NCBI GenBank assembly: GCA_029979485.1
Contig: JAPOHK010000075.1
Coordinates: forward strand, 1 to 5,431
From: Candidatus Planktophila limnetica
Lineage (GTDB): Bacteria; Actinomycetota; Actinomycetes; Nanopelagicales; Nanopelagicaceae
Direction: 5' to 3'
DNA length: 5,431 nt
Part shown: piece by piece, positions 1 to 5,431 of the stretch
How the letters are laid out: each line of letters begins with the position of its first letter
Position numbering within the stretch: position 1 is the first letter of the stretch
The notes under the pieces: generated by a model
What the model saw: the letters and a program-made list of their open reading frames with translations, nothing else
Databases searched by the model: none
What the model was told of the DNA's origin: nothing
Position numbers and translations under genes: made by a program

Positions 1-1
1 A

Positions 2-1027
2 ATAACACTTCTCTTCGGTGCAATTATTGGTACCGCCAAAGATGACATTAAGAAAGCACTCGCTGCTTCCACAATGTCTCAAATTGGTTATATGGTTTTA
101 GCAACAGGGCTTGGACCAGTTGGTTATGCATTCGCAATCATGCACTTATTGACCCACGGATTCTTTAAGGCTGGAATGTTCCTTGGTGCAGGTTCGGTTA
201 TGCACGGAACTGGCGATGAAGTAAACATGCGCAAGTTCGGTGGAATCAGACACTTCATGCCATTTACATTTGCAACATTTGGACTCGGTTACTTAGCAAT
301 TCTTGGAGTTCCACCATTTGCTGGTTTTTATTCAAAAGATAAAATAATTGAAACCGCTTTTTATGCTGGAGGAGTTAAGGGAATTCTTATCGGATCCGTT
401 GCACTCTTTGGCGCAGCACTCACCGCCTTCTACATGACTCGCGTAATGATTCTAACTTTTGCCGGAACACCGCGTTATGACATCAAACATCCGCCACATG
501 AATCATCATTTTTGATGTTGCTGCCAATGGGTATTCTTGCAATTGGTTCAGTTACTTCAGGATTCTTACTTGCACGCGGTGAAGCACTAGTTCACTGGTT
601 AGAGCCGCTCTTTGAAGCACATGAAGGTCACGGCGCAGAAATATTGCCACCAGTTGTTATTTCATTAATGGCACTTGCTGTCGTGATTGTCGGAGCATCA
701 TTTGCATGGTTTAAGTACGGCCGCGGACCAGTTGCAGATACAGCGCCAACAGATGTTTCAGTGTTTACTCGAATTGCACGTCGCGACTTGTTACAAGATG
801 ACTTCAACGAAAGCGTTTTTATGCGCCCAGGACAAGCTCTTACTCGCTTAATCGTTAAGACTGATGACGTAGTTGTAGATGGCACTGTTCGCGGTGTTGC
901 ATCAGCAACTCTTGGATCTGCAAGCGCACTTCGCTCATCACAGACAGGTTTCGTTCGTAGTTATGCAGCCCTCATTGTTTTTGGCGCAATTGCATTAATT
1001 GCGGCGATTTGGGCGGTGACGTTATGA
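2..1027 (+). CDS. nuoL: NADH-quinone oxidoreductase subunit L, C-terminal 341 residues (5' end outside window)
   Basis: NuoL is the distal antiporter-like membrane subunit of respiratory complex I. It forms a proton channel and carries the long lateral helix that lies along NuoM and NuoN. The frame is open from base 2, so the gene enters from the left; the first ATG at 74 is internal. Numbering from base 2, visible family marks are the lysine of the IKKALAAST stretch (K18), the MSQIGYM motif (25-31), the HLLTHGFFKAGMFLG helix with H48, H52 and K56 (matching E. coli H334, H338 and K342), and GVPPFAGFYSKD with K112 (matching K399). A hydrophobic segment near 214-240 is followed by about 80 amphipathic residues fitting the lateral helix, then a final membrane anchor near 320-340. 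The gene ends in TGA, overlapping the nuoM ATG by 4 bases. THGFFKAGMF is the actinobacterial wording. The E. coli correspondences are from memory of the family. Identification is very secure. Confidence 0.97.
   Translation: MTLLFGAIIGTAKDDIKKALAASTMSQIGYMVLATGLGPVGYAFAIMHLLTHGFFKAGMFLGAGSVMHGTGDEVNMRKFGGIRHFMPFTFATFGLGYLAILGVPPFAGFYSKDKIIETAFYAGGVKGILIGSVALFGAALTAFYMTRVMILTFAGTPRYDIKHPPHESSFLMLLPMGILAIGSVTSGFLLARGEALVHWLEPLFEAHEGHGAEILPPVVISLMALAVVIVGASFAWFKYGRGPVADTAPTDVSVFTRIARRDLLQDDFNESVFMRPGQALTRLIVKTDDVVVDGTVRGVASATLGSASALRSSQTGFVRSYAALIVFGAIALIAAIWAVTL
1012..1019 (+). promoter_or_regulatory. Shine-Dalgarno site for nuoM, inside the end of nuoL
   Basis: GGCGGTGA differs from the ideal GGAGGTGA at one base. 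Its GG core lies 7 bases before the ATG at 1024. It supports 1024 as the nuoM start over the in-frame TTG at 1009, which would place this site inside the coding sequence and add five residues. Confidence 0.6.
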
Positions 1028-2532
1028 ACTACTTAACGTTGATTATGGCAATTCCACTACTTGGCGCCGCACTTATTGGGACCCTGCCACAGAGTAAATC
1101 TCTTTTGGCTAAGCAATTCGCGCTAGGCACAACTCTTATTGCAGCAGCTGCAACGATATTCATGACAACTAAATTTGAGCGCTCGAATACAGCACTGCAA
1201 TTTGTTGAGAGTTATGACTGGATTAAAACCTTCGGTATCAAATACGCAGTTGGCGTCGATGGAATCGCACTTGTTCTAATTCTCATGACCGCACTTCTCA
1301 CTCCAATCGTTGTCTTGGCTGGATGGAATGAATCAGAAGGCGGACGTTGGAGTACAAAGACTTTCTATATTTTGATTTTGGTTTTGCAGACGATGTCATT
1401 TGGTGTCTTTGCAGCGACTGATGTATTTCTCTTCTACGTCTTCTTTGAAGCGATGTTGGTGCCTGTTTACTTCCTTATCGGTGGTTACGGAAGCGGAGAA
1501 CGATCAGCGGCTGCTGTGAAGTTCTTGCTCTACTCACTATTCGGTGGATTGTTGATGCTTGCATCAATCATCGGGCTCTACGTTCTCTCCGGCGAACAAG
1601 GTGGACATACATTTAACATTGCAGCGCTTTCACAACTTGAGATGAGTTCAACAACTCAAAACTTATTGTTCCTTGGTTTCTTTATTGCCTTTGCAATCAA
1701 GGCTCCATTATTCCCATTCCACACATGGCTTCCAGATGCTGCAAAGTCAGCGACTCCAGGAACTTCAGTGCTGCTATTAGGTGTACTAGATAAGGTTGGT
1801 ACTTTCGGAATGATTCGCTATTGCTTAGCGCTATTTCCAGATGCAACCAAGACCTTCACTCCTTTGATTATTACTCTTTCTGTAATTTCAATTCTTTATG
1901 GTGCATTCCTTGCAATCGGTGCAAAAGACATCAAGCGCTTAATTGCTTACACATCTATTTCTCACTTCGGTTTCATCACACTAGGTATTTTCGCGATGAC
2001 AACCCAAGCACAGAGTGGTGCAACGCTTTATATGTTTAACCACGGCTTCTCAACGGCTGCTCTCTTCTTAGTTGCTGGCTGGATGATTTCTCGTCGTGGT
2101 TCTTCAACGATTGCTGACTTTGGTGGTTTACAACGAGTAACTCCCGTAATGGCTTGGTCATTCTTTATCGCCGGAATGTCGAGCTTGGCACTTCCAGGTT
2201 TATCTAGCTTCGTCAGCGAATTTTTAGTTTTGGTTGGAACATTTACGAGATATCCAGTTGCTGCAGTTATTGCAACATTCGGAATTGTCCTTGCGGCGTT
2301 GTATATCTTGATTCCTGTTCAACGAGCACTGCACGGCCCAACAGAGCCAGGTAATGAAAATCTAAAAGATTTAAACCTTCGCGAAAAGATTGCAATTGCA
2401 CCAGTAGTTGCGGTGATTGTCGTACTTGGTTTTTACCCTGCACCAGCGCTAAATATTATTAACCCAGCCGCTGCGCAGGTTGTCTCTCAAATGGGATTTA
2501 CTGATCCAGCACCGACACATGGAGGCAAGTAA
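1024..2532 (+). CDS. nuoM: NADH-quinone oxidoreductase subunit M
   Basis: NuoM is the middle antiporter-like proton-pumping subunit of complex I in the cytoplasmic membrane. The product is 502 residues, normal for the family, and almost wholly hydrophobic, consistent with about 14 membrane helices. Key ionisable residues are present: E142 in FYVFFEAMLVPVYFLIGG (E. coli E144), K226 in AIKAPLFPFHTWLPDA (K234), K257 in GVLDKVGTFGMIRY (K265) and E399 in SSFVSEFLVLVG (E407). The KDIKRLIAYTSISHFGF motif at 301-317 is the usual antiporter-family signature. A continuous aspartate-lysine pair at 256-257 and ATPGTSVLL are actinobacterial style. The ATG at 1024 is chosen because it forms an ATGA overlap with the nuoL stop and has a good ribosome site, while TTG 1009 does not. 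The C-terminus is polar and short (ending THGGK). The last codons supply the ribosome site of nuoN. The gene is intact, with no anomaly seen. Confidence 0.98.
   Translation: MNYLTLIMAIPLLGAALIGTLPQSKSLLAKQFALGTTLIAAAATIFMTTKFERSNTALQFVESYDWIKTFGIKYAVGVDGIALVLILMTALLTPIVVLAGWNESEGGRWSTKTFYILILVLQTMSFGVFAATDVFLFYVFFEAMLVPVYFLIGGYGSGERSAAAVKFLLYSLFGGLLMLASIIGLYVLSGEQGGHTFNIAALSQLEMSSTTQNLLFLGFFIAFAIKAPLFPFHTWLPDAAKSATPGTSVLLLGVLDKVGTFGMIRYCLALFPDATKTFTPLIITLSVISILYGAFLAIGAKDIKRLIAYTSISHFGFITLGIFAMTTQAQSGATLYMFNHGFSTAALFLVAGWMISRRGSSTIADFGGLQRVTPVMAWSFFIAGMSSLALPGLSSFVSEFLVLVGTFTRYPVAAVIATFGIVLAALYILIPVQRALHGPTEPGNENLKDLNLREKIAIAPVVAVIVVLGFYPAPALNIINPAAAQVVSQMGFTDPAPTHGGK
2521..2525 (+). promoter_or_regulatory. 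Strong Shine-Dalgarno site for nuoN
   Basis: GGAGG lies in the last codons of nuoM, 7 bases before the ATG at 2533. The nuoM TAA is immediately followed by that ATG, so ribosomes finishing nuoM are well placed to start nuoN. It fixes the nuoN start. Confidence 0.8.
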
Positions 2533-4053
2533 ATGAGTGAATTTATCTCACCAACACTTTCATACTCGTTACTTTCTCCAATCTTGGTTGTTTTTGCTGG
2601 CGCAATTATTGGCGTGCTCATTGAAGCTTTTGCATCTAAGGCAATTCGTCCAATCGCACAAGTAAGTGTGAGCATTGGAACCCTTGTTCTTGCACTTGTT
2701 CAGGTGTGGAGAATTAGAAATTCTGGATCAACAACAGCTGCGATGGGGTCTGTAATCATTGATGGACCTGGTTTGTTACTTCAAGCATCAGTTCTAGTCG
2801 TTTCAATAATTGCTGTATTTCTAATTGCTGATACTGAAAACTTTGCCGCAGCGGCTGCAGCAATTCCTGGTTCACCAGAAGAGCGCGAATCAATTGCTCG
2901 TGGTCAGCAAGTGACAGAAGTATTCCCACTCACACTCTTTGCCGTTGCTGGAATGCTCATTTTTCCAGTGGCTTCGGATCTCATTACGCTCTTTGTTGCG
3001 CTAGAAGTTCTCTCGCTACCGCTTTATTTGATGGCAGGTCTCTCACGTAGACGTCGCCTTCTTTCACAAGAATCTGCGCTGAAATACTTCTTACTCGGTG
3101 CATTTTCGTCGGCATTCTTCTTATTTGGCGCCGCATATCTTTATGGATATTCAGGTTCAGTTTCATACGAAGGTATTCGCGCAGCAGTAGTTGGTGGCAC
3201 TGGCAATGACGTGTTCCTTCTCATCGGTATCGCGTTTCTTTCAATCTGACTTCTATTTAAAGTTGGCGCAGTTCCATTCCACGCGTGGACACCAGATGTG
3301 TATCAAGGTGCACCAACACCAGTCACAGCATTTATGGCAGCAGCAACAAAGGTTGCAGCATTTGGTGCGATGTTGCGCATTTACTACTCTGTTTTCGCTA
3401 ATGCCGAATGGTCATGGCGTCCGCTAATTACAGGCATTGCAATTATCACAATGGTCTTTGGTTCTCTCGTTGCAATTGCACAAAGAGATGTAAAGCGCAT
3501 GCTTGCTTACTCTTCTATTGCCCACGCAGGCTTCTTGCTCACAGGTGTACTTGCATTAAATAAGGCTGGACTTGATGCAAGCATTTACTATTTATTTGCA
3601 TATGGCATCGCAACAGTTGGAGCTTTCGCAGTCGTAACTCTGGTGCGAGATAGCGCAGGAGAAGTTACTGATCTCAATCGATGGGCTGGTGTTGGAAAAC
3701 GTTCACCATGGGTCGCAACATCTTTTGCAACATTCCTCCTCGCTTTTGCAGGCATCCCACTAACAAGTGGATTTATTGGAAAGTTTTCAATCTTCTCTGC
3801 AGCATATGAAAGTGGTTCAAAAGCTGTTGTTATAGCCGGTGTACTATCAAGTGCAATCGCAGCTTTTTTCTATATTCGTGTGATTGTTTTGATGTTCTTC
3901 TCAGATCCTCTAGAAGATGCAACCAGCGTATTGATCCCTTCAATACTTACACGCATAACAGTTTTGTTCTCTGTTGCCATCACAATCTTCTTAGGCGTGT
4001 TCCCTTCACCGCTTCTTGATTTCATCAGCAACATCGCGATCTTTATTCGATAA
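2533..4053 (+). pseudogene. nuoN: NADH-quinone oxidoreductase subunit N, full-length frame interrupted by one in-frame TGA at codon 239
   Basis: NuoN is the antiporter-like proton-pumping subunit of complex I that lies closest to the quinone-side arm. The frame holds 506 sense positions, the usual size, but codon 239 is TGA. As read literally it gives a 238-residue N-terminal piece and an open stretch to the TAA at 4051-4053; the first possible restart there is a GTG at 3298 with no ribosome site. The first part has E158 in LFVALEVLSLPLYLMAG (E. coli E133) and an actinobacterial Ala-rich charged loop at about 102-127. The part after the TGA holds K243 in LLFKVGAVPFHAWTPDVYQGAP (K217), K273 in AAATKVAAFG (K247), RDVKRMLAYSSIAHAGF, and K417 in TSGFIGKFS (K395). 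No other stop or frameshift is present, and motif quality is equal on both sides. A 238-residue product would lose three pumping lysines and about half the helices, so it could not work. The gene is marked broken as sequenced; an error or readthrough would make it functional. The family assignment itself is secure. Confidence 0.93.
3247..3249 (+). other. In-frame TGA replacing a conserved glycine codon in nuoN
   Basis: The reading around it is FLSI-stop-LLFKVGAVPFH. Homologues have glycine here (actinobacterial GLLFK, E. coli GLGFK, recalled from family knowledge). GGA to TGA is a single G-to-T change. The next base is C; UGA followed by C is a relatively weak termination context in bacteria. 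The frame is not shifted on either side. Confidence 0.9.
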
Positions 4054-5042
4054 TGGCATCACTCGGTATTCCTGAGATTTCGCCAGAGTTCGAGGCGCAA
4101 CTCTCCGATGGCTTAGCACTGGTTGAAGCGCGTTTGCGCGAACAAATAGTTGGTAAATATCCGCTGGTTATAGAAACTTCTCGCCACCTTGTCGACGCCG
4201 GTGGAAAGCGTTTGCGCCCACTTCTGACTCTGATTGCATCGCATTATGGAGATCCAAAGCGTTCACAGGTTATTGATGCTGCTGTTGTCTGCGAATTAAC
4301 CCACCTCGGAACTCTGTACCACGATGATGTTATGGATGAAGCACCACTTCGACGAGGTGTAATGAGTGCAAATACTCGTTGGACAAACTCCGTGGCAATT
4401 TTGACTGGAGATTATCTCTTCGCAAAAGTTTCTGATTTACTCGCAGATATGGGCGCAGAAGCAGTTCGATTGCAAGCCCGAACATTTGAAAGACTTGTGA
4501 TTGGTCAGATTATGGAGACTCAAGGACCAAGTGCAGGCATCGATGCCCTTGAGCACTATCTCAACGTTGTAGCAGATAAAACTGGCTCACTAATTGCAAC
4601 AAGTGCTCGCTTTGGCGCACTTCTTTCTGGCGCACCTCGCGAAACAATGGAAACTCTCACGCTCTTCGGAGAAAAAATGGGTGTTGCATTTCAATTAGCT
4701 GATGATGTGATTGATATTTCAAGTGAATCATTTGAATCAGGAAAGACTCCTGGAACAGATTTACGTGAAGGCGTTCCAACACTTGTCACTTTAAATGTTA
4801 TGAAATCTCAAGATCCTGCTGATTCTGAACTCCGACATTTACTTAGTGGTCCAATTGAAGATGAAGCAACAGTGGCGCAGGTTCTACGTGAGTTAAGACA
4901 ACATAAAGCACTTGATGAATCTCGTTCACAATTAGTTTCAATTGCTAAGCAAGCACGCGCGGCGCTCGGTCCTCTACCAGTAGGCGAACCAACTGGTGCG
5001 TTGCTATCCCTGTGCGACGCTGTTATTGACCGTACGTCCTGA
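4053..5042 (+). CDS. Long-chain trans-polyprenyl diphosphate synthase, probably for the menaquinone tail
   Basis: This soluble all-alpha prenyltransferase joins isopentenyl diphosphate units onto an allylic primer to make a long isoprenoid diphosphate. The 329-residue product has every hallmark: GGKRLRP at 50-56 (isopentenyl diphosphate binding), the first Asp-rich motif DDVMD with D91, D92 and D95 followed by RR at 100-101, GD at 119-120, KT at 176-177, FQLADDVID with D217, D218 and D221, and GKTPGTDL at 230-237. The residues 4 and 5 before the first Asp motif are Thr and Gly, not bulky aromatics. That fits a long product (about C35-C50) over C15 or C20, though exact length cannot be read. 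The ATG overlaps the nuoN stop by one base (TAATG) and lacks a clear ribosome site, suggesting translation coupled to nuoN. The complex I context points to quinone side-chain synthesis (inference). It could instead feed other polyprenols. The 3' end overlaps the convergent rarD-like gene. Confidence 0.95.
   Translation: MASLGIPEISPEFEAQLSDGLALVEARLREQIVGKYPLVIETSRHLVDAGGKRLRPLLTLIASHYGDPKRSQVIDAAVVCELTHLGTLYHDDVMDEAPLRRGVMSANTRWTNSVAILTGDYLFAKVSDLLADMGAEAVRLQARTFERLVIGQIMETQGPSAGIDALEHYLNVVADKTGSLIATSARFGALLSGAPRETMETLTLFGEKMGVAFQLADDVIDISSESFESGKTPGTDLREGVPTLVTLNVMKSQDPADSELRHLLSGPIEDEATVAQVLRELRQHKALDESRSQLVSIAKQARAALGPLPVGEPTGALLSLCDAVIDRTS
5004..5042. other. Tail-to-tail coding overlap of the polyprenyl synthase and the rarD-like gene
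   Basis: The last 13 codons of the synthase, including its TGA, lie on the reverse complement of the last 13 codons of the transporter gene. Both ends look like natural C-termini: the synthase ends in the expected ALLSLCDAVIDR helix and the transporter in a short tail after its last helix. There is thus no free intergenic DNA for separate terminators. Confidence 0.85.
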
Positions 5043-5431
5043 TTTAAGCAAATCAATTGCTAGTGTCACTAGCGCAGCCCAAATAATCATAAATCCAACC
5101 CAACGCGCAGTTGGCATATCTTCGTGGCGAACCCAGACACCAATAGAGAATTGAATTGTTGGCGTGATGTATTGCAACAAACCAATAATTGTAAAAGGCA
5201 GACGAGTTGTCGAACCATTAAATAACAAGAGTGGAATAGCAGTGACAACGCCTGCACCAATTAACAAGAGAGATAAACCTAGAGAAGAGCCGAGTTGTCC
5301 TGTTCCATTGAGTCCGATAAAGATCAAATAACCACCGTAAAAAGGTAGCGAAAGCAATGTTTCAATCGCTAGACCTTCAAGTGCTCCAAGGTTTAGTTGC
5401 TTCTTTACAAGTCCATAAGAGCCCCATGAAA
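5004..5431 (-). CDS. rarD: RarD-like EamA/DMT-family transporter, C-terminal 141 residues (5' end outside window)
   Basis: This is an inner-membrane permease of the drug/metabolite transporter superfamily, RarD branch; the substrate is not established. The gene runs leftward from beyond the right edge, with the first whole codon at 5429 and a TAG stop at 5004-5006. A TTG at 5357 is internal, not a start, because recognisable RarD sequence continues upstream. Visible marks are SWGSYGLVKKQ followed by LEGLAIETLLSLP (E. coli RarD has FYGLVRKK and TGMLIETMWLLP), then LLIGAGVVTAIPLLLFNGSTTRLP, then GLLQYITPTIQFSIGVWVRHE, then GFMIIWAALVTLAIDLL. About four to five hydrophobic helices are present, ending in a short polar tail (SGRTVNNSVAQG). 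This is the second EamA repeat of a protein usually near 300 residues. It is on the opposite strand and so not part of the nuo transcript. Family call is strong; function is uncertain. Confidence 0.93.
   Translation of the reverse strand, partial: SWGSYGLVKKQLNLGALEGLAIETLLSLPFYGGYLIFIGLNGTGQLGSSLGLSLLLIGAGVVTAIPLLLFNGSTTRLPFTIIGLLQYITPTIQFSIGVWVRHEDMPTARWVGFMIIWAALVTLAIDLLKSGRTVNNSVAQG
5059..5073. terminator. Possible small hairpin just past the synthase stop
   Basis: GCTAGTG and CACTAGC flank a single T, giving a perfect 15-base inverted repeat that could fold as a 5-6 bp stem with a 3-5 base loop. It begins 17 bases after the synthase stop, where the nuo transcript should end. No T-run follows, it lies inside rarD coding sequence (encoding part of ALVTLAID), and a palindrome of this size can arise by chance in a window this long. 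It is a tentative call only. Confidence 0.2.

Noticed and set aside
628..885. Minus-strand open frame opposite nuoL
   Set aside because: Shadow of the conserved nuoL coding sequence; composition is low-complexity and unlike any family I recognise.
1009..1023. TTG at 1009 as the nuoM start
   Set aside because: The ATG at 1024 has a well-placed GGCGGTGA site and the common ATGA overlap; the extra five residues do not resemble a NuoM start.
1821..2039. Plus-strand open frame within nuoM
   Set aside because: Out-of-frame shadow of conserved nuoM sequence, with no ribosome site.
2487..3166. Minus-strand open frames at 2487-2675 and 2984-3166
   Set aside because: Both lie opposite well-conserved nuoM/nuoN codons and have no recognisable product.
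3247..3249. Genome-wide reassignment of UGA to glycine (as in Gracilibacteria/SR1)
   Set aside because: Well over 100 glycines in these genes use GGN codons and only one site has TGA. A reassigned code would show TGA often. The proteins are actinobacterial, and TGA sits at the natural ends of nuoL and the synthase.
3247..3249. Selenocysteine at the nuoN TGA
   Set aside because: The family has glycine, not cysteine, at this site, NuoN has no redox chemistry, and no clear hairpin was seen right after the codon.
3191..3427. Plus-strand frame spanning the nuoN TGA in another phase, suggesting a frameshift
   Set aside because: The translated product has no NuoN motifs. The true frame is the same before and after the TGA, so this is a substitution and not a frameshift.
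3298..4053. A separate short gene starting at GTG 3298
   Set aside because: It has no ribosome site, begins in the middle of the conserved DVYQGAPTP motif, and is simply the in-frame continuation of nuoN.
4808..5056. Minus-strand open frame opposite the synthase 3' end
   Set aside because: Shadow frame; the genuine minus-strand gene here is the rarD-like gene in a different phase, ending at 5004.

Overview
The window reads as ordinary core chromosome from an actinobacterium with unusually low GC for that phylum. GC is moderate by eye, with many A/T third positions. The lineage call rests on protein wording: NuoL carries THGFFKAGMFLGAGS, NuoM carries DKVGTFGMIRYCL, and NuoN has a charged and Ala-rich insert followed by RRRRLLSQESALKYFLLGAF. 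These are typical of actinobacterial complex I. The low GC fits streamlined aquatic groups such as the freshwater acI lineage (Nanopelagicales). That placement is inference, not something the sequence proves.

Layout, left to right: the 3' part of nuoL (positions 2-1027), nuoM (1024-2532), nuoN (2533-4053) and a long-chain polyprenyl diphosphate synthase (4053-5042), all on the plus strand. The 3' part of a rarD-like EamA transporter gene (5004-5431, running off the right edge) lies on the minus strand. The plus-strand genes are packed as one translationally coupled unit: ATGA overlap for nuoL/nuoM, TAA directly followed by ATG for nuoM/nuoN, and TAATG overlap for nuoN/synthase. There is no intergenic space over 300 bases, and no promoter, RNA gene, mobile element, repeat array or CRISPR array was seen.

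Functionally, NuoL, NuoM and NuoN are the three antiporter-like proton-pumping subunits of NADH:quinone oxidoreductase. The downstream synthase probably builds the isoprenoid tail of menaquinone, the electron acceptor of that complex, so enzyme and substrate-tail synthesis share a transcript.

The one real anomaly is in nuoN. Codon 239 (3247-3249) is TGA where the family has a conserved glycine (GLLFK / GLGFK). The frame stays open and well conserved for 267 more codons on the far side. A one-base change from GGA explains it. The options are a sequence error, a recent nonsense mutation, or UGA readthrough. No convincing novel system is visible in this window.
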